Notes under the pieces: generated by a model | What the model was told of the DNA's origin: nothing | Databases searched by the model: none | The model's input: only the letters and a program-made list of their open reading frames with translations | Made by a program: the position numbers and the translations under genes | Shown here: piece by piece, positions 62,638 to 64,000 of the stretch | Layout of the letters: every line of letters starts with the position of its first letter | How positions within the stretch are numbered: the first letter of the stretch is position 1 | Origin: Volvariella volvacea V23 | Lineage: Eukaryota > Basidiomycota > Agaricomycetes > Agaricales > Pluteaceae | Direction of reading: 5' to 3' | DNA: 64,000 nucleotides | NCBI GenBank assembly: GCA_000349905.1 | Contig: KB722736.1 | Location: 3,798,499 to 3,862,498 of the forward strand

Positions 62638-64000
62638 AGCAATTGTTATTGTTGTATACGTTTGGCGAAGATAAAAGAATGTCGCGGTCCGCCGGTGGAG
62701 TTGTTGAGGGAATAAATTAAACTGGTTCTAGTTTGGCCTTCAGGCTTGAATGACTTGTAACACGGCCGATATGTGTTGGCTTGAATCTGTAGAGTCTCCC
62801 GGCTTGAGCTAGAGCATATCGAGGCTCACGAATTATGGCCGTGACAGTCCTGCCGGATGGCTTACGCTTGTATTGCGGTGAGCGACCAGGAAAGCCCAGC
62901 CCGGCCTCGGCGTTTTGCGGGCCGTGGGAAGTTTTATCCAACCTGGTATGCAAGCCAAATTCCTCTTGCTTAGCACCACCATGAGCTTGAACGGAGCAGA
63001 AGTTATCAATGGTACACGTCCCTTGGAAATAAGGGGCTCAGAGTAAGCGCTACCTCAACTTCAACCTCCAGATACAGCCAACCCAGTGCACTTACTCACG
63101 AAGACACCAAGCTAGGCGGTATAGCCCTCGGATCCTCGATGGGTACTTCAACGAGTTTTCCAAGGCCTTGATGAAACCAGCGTTCTATCCTCCAAACGTA
63201 GTGCGGACTAGAGTTGTGTGTCGAGGTATCAACATCGACTCGAGCACAGTAGCGCTCGCGGATTGGCGACATCAACCTCAGCCTTGGAGTTGAATGTATT
63301 GTCGTTACGCTCTGAAATCCATTCCAGGCAATGACCATCAAGATCAAATGCCATTTCTCTACCGGGGCCACCGTCATGATATTCCTGCGACCAATTCTAT
63401 GCTCACGCCGATAGGAAAGAGCCTTCCAATGGACACTTAGACCCAGGCCTTGCACCGTCGTCCGAGTCGACGTACCTATTTGGTGATCTACCATCAGGTT
63501 GTCATCCCTTGGTGGCGTATGTCACATCCCCATACATGCATTCATAAGATAGTAGGTGACACCGCTTATGAGGCGGGGTCATCGCTGTCACCTAGTACTC
63601 ACTATTTCTCCTCACAAACGCCACCGATGTCACTCATCATGCATCACGCATCATTCCTCGGGCTCATCGCTGCTTGATCTTTGGCGCGAGCGATCCAGCA
63701 TCAACATTACCCTGGAACACGCACTGTTAGGCTCGCCGTTGATGCTGACTGCAACATGATGACCCGTGTTGGGGCTTACGGTCGGGTTTGACGAATGCCT
63801 GATCTTGAGGTATGGGCACGACCAGTTATTCGACCACCCGGTTCGTGTTGCTATTAGCCAACGAACTGAAGAGGAGGTAAGGGAAAATAAATATTGAAAT
63901 TCTAGATTGCTATGCGCCTAATCCATGATACTACGGATTCTTGTGGCAACGTCTTAGTATTGAAAGTAGCCAACCAAATTTCTCAGTTTACAGAGGAACC
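62638..64000. other. Right end of window, no supported gene
   Basis: Promoter of carrier copy 2 and about 1 kb beyond. A 132-codon minus-strand frame (63096-63494) has no recognisable family or exon partners and is not called. Confidence 0.4.

Noticed and set aside
63096..63494. 132-codon minus-strand open frame
   Set aside because: Composition and lack of motifs or exon context do not support a gene; kept only as intergenic.

Overview
The window looks like a piece of a filamentous basidiomycete genome, most likely an agaricomycete. Protein genes are split by many short introns (mostly 45-70 nt, GT...AG). There are F-box/LRR and fungal deaminase-type remnants, a CBM1-carrying GH10 xylanase, a secreted GH18 chitinase and berberine-bridge-type FAD oxidases. 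Three assembly gaps of exactly 100 N are present (6357-6456, 26732-26831, 42849-42948). I cannot name the genus from sequence alone.

Layout. 0-1.5 kb: a decayed F-box-like gene (-). 4.7-9.1 kb: HMG-CoA reductase (+), interrupted by a gap between its membrane and catalytic parts. 9.9-12.8 kb: an AT-rich, gene-free island with a long inverted repeat, a hairpin, and an LTR-like stretch with an 80-bp tandem duplication. 13-14.5 kb: an unrecognised multi-exon gene (+). 15.1-17.3 kb: GH18 chitinase (-), with one oversized intron that carries a small inverted-repeat element. 19.5-21.0 kb: mitochondrial ornithine-type carrier (+). 22.6-28.8 kb: one divergent NmrA/EasG-like reductase (+) and two tandem secreted FAD oxidases (-). 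31.7-35.2 kb: proteasome subunit RPN1 (+). 35.4-42.0 kb: four NmrA/EasG-like copies (-), two of them frameshifted. 44.5-48.9 kb: three more copies (+) plus a relic (-). 49.0 kb: an intron-containing tRNA-His (-). 49.2-53.4 kb: mitochondrial isoleucyl-tRNA synthetase (+). 54.1-55.1 kb: a ninth NmrA/EasG-like copy (+). 55.5-57.5 kb: a deaminase-like gene with two in-frame stops (-). 58.4-60.3 kb: GH10/CBM1 xylanase (-). 61.0-62.6 kb: a second mitochondrial carrier (-), paralogous to the first and facing it.

The most striking structure is the local expansion of one small atypical-SDR family: nine copies plus a relic within 33 kb. The copies fall into three sequence subtypes, and the six I checked in detail share the same two intron positions. 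They surround two duplicated secreted FAD-linked oxidases. EasE-like FAD oxidases and EasG-like reductases occur together in ergot-alkaloid-type clusters, but no prenyltransferase, P450, PKS, NRPS or terpene synthase is visible here. A joint metabolic role is therefore a hypothesis. Housekeeping genes (HMGR, RPN1, mitochondrial IleRS, tRNA-His) are scattered through the expansion, which argues for local duplication in an ordinary chromosomal arm rather than a horizontally acquired island.
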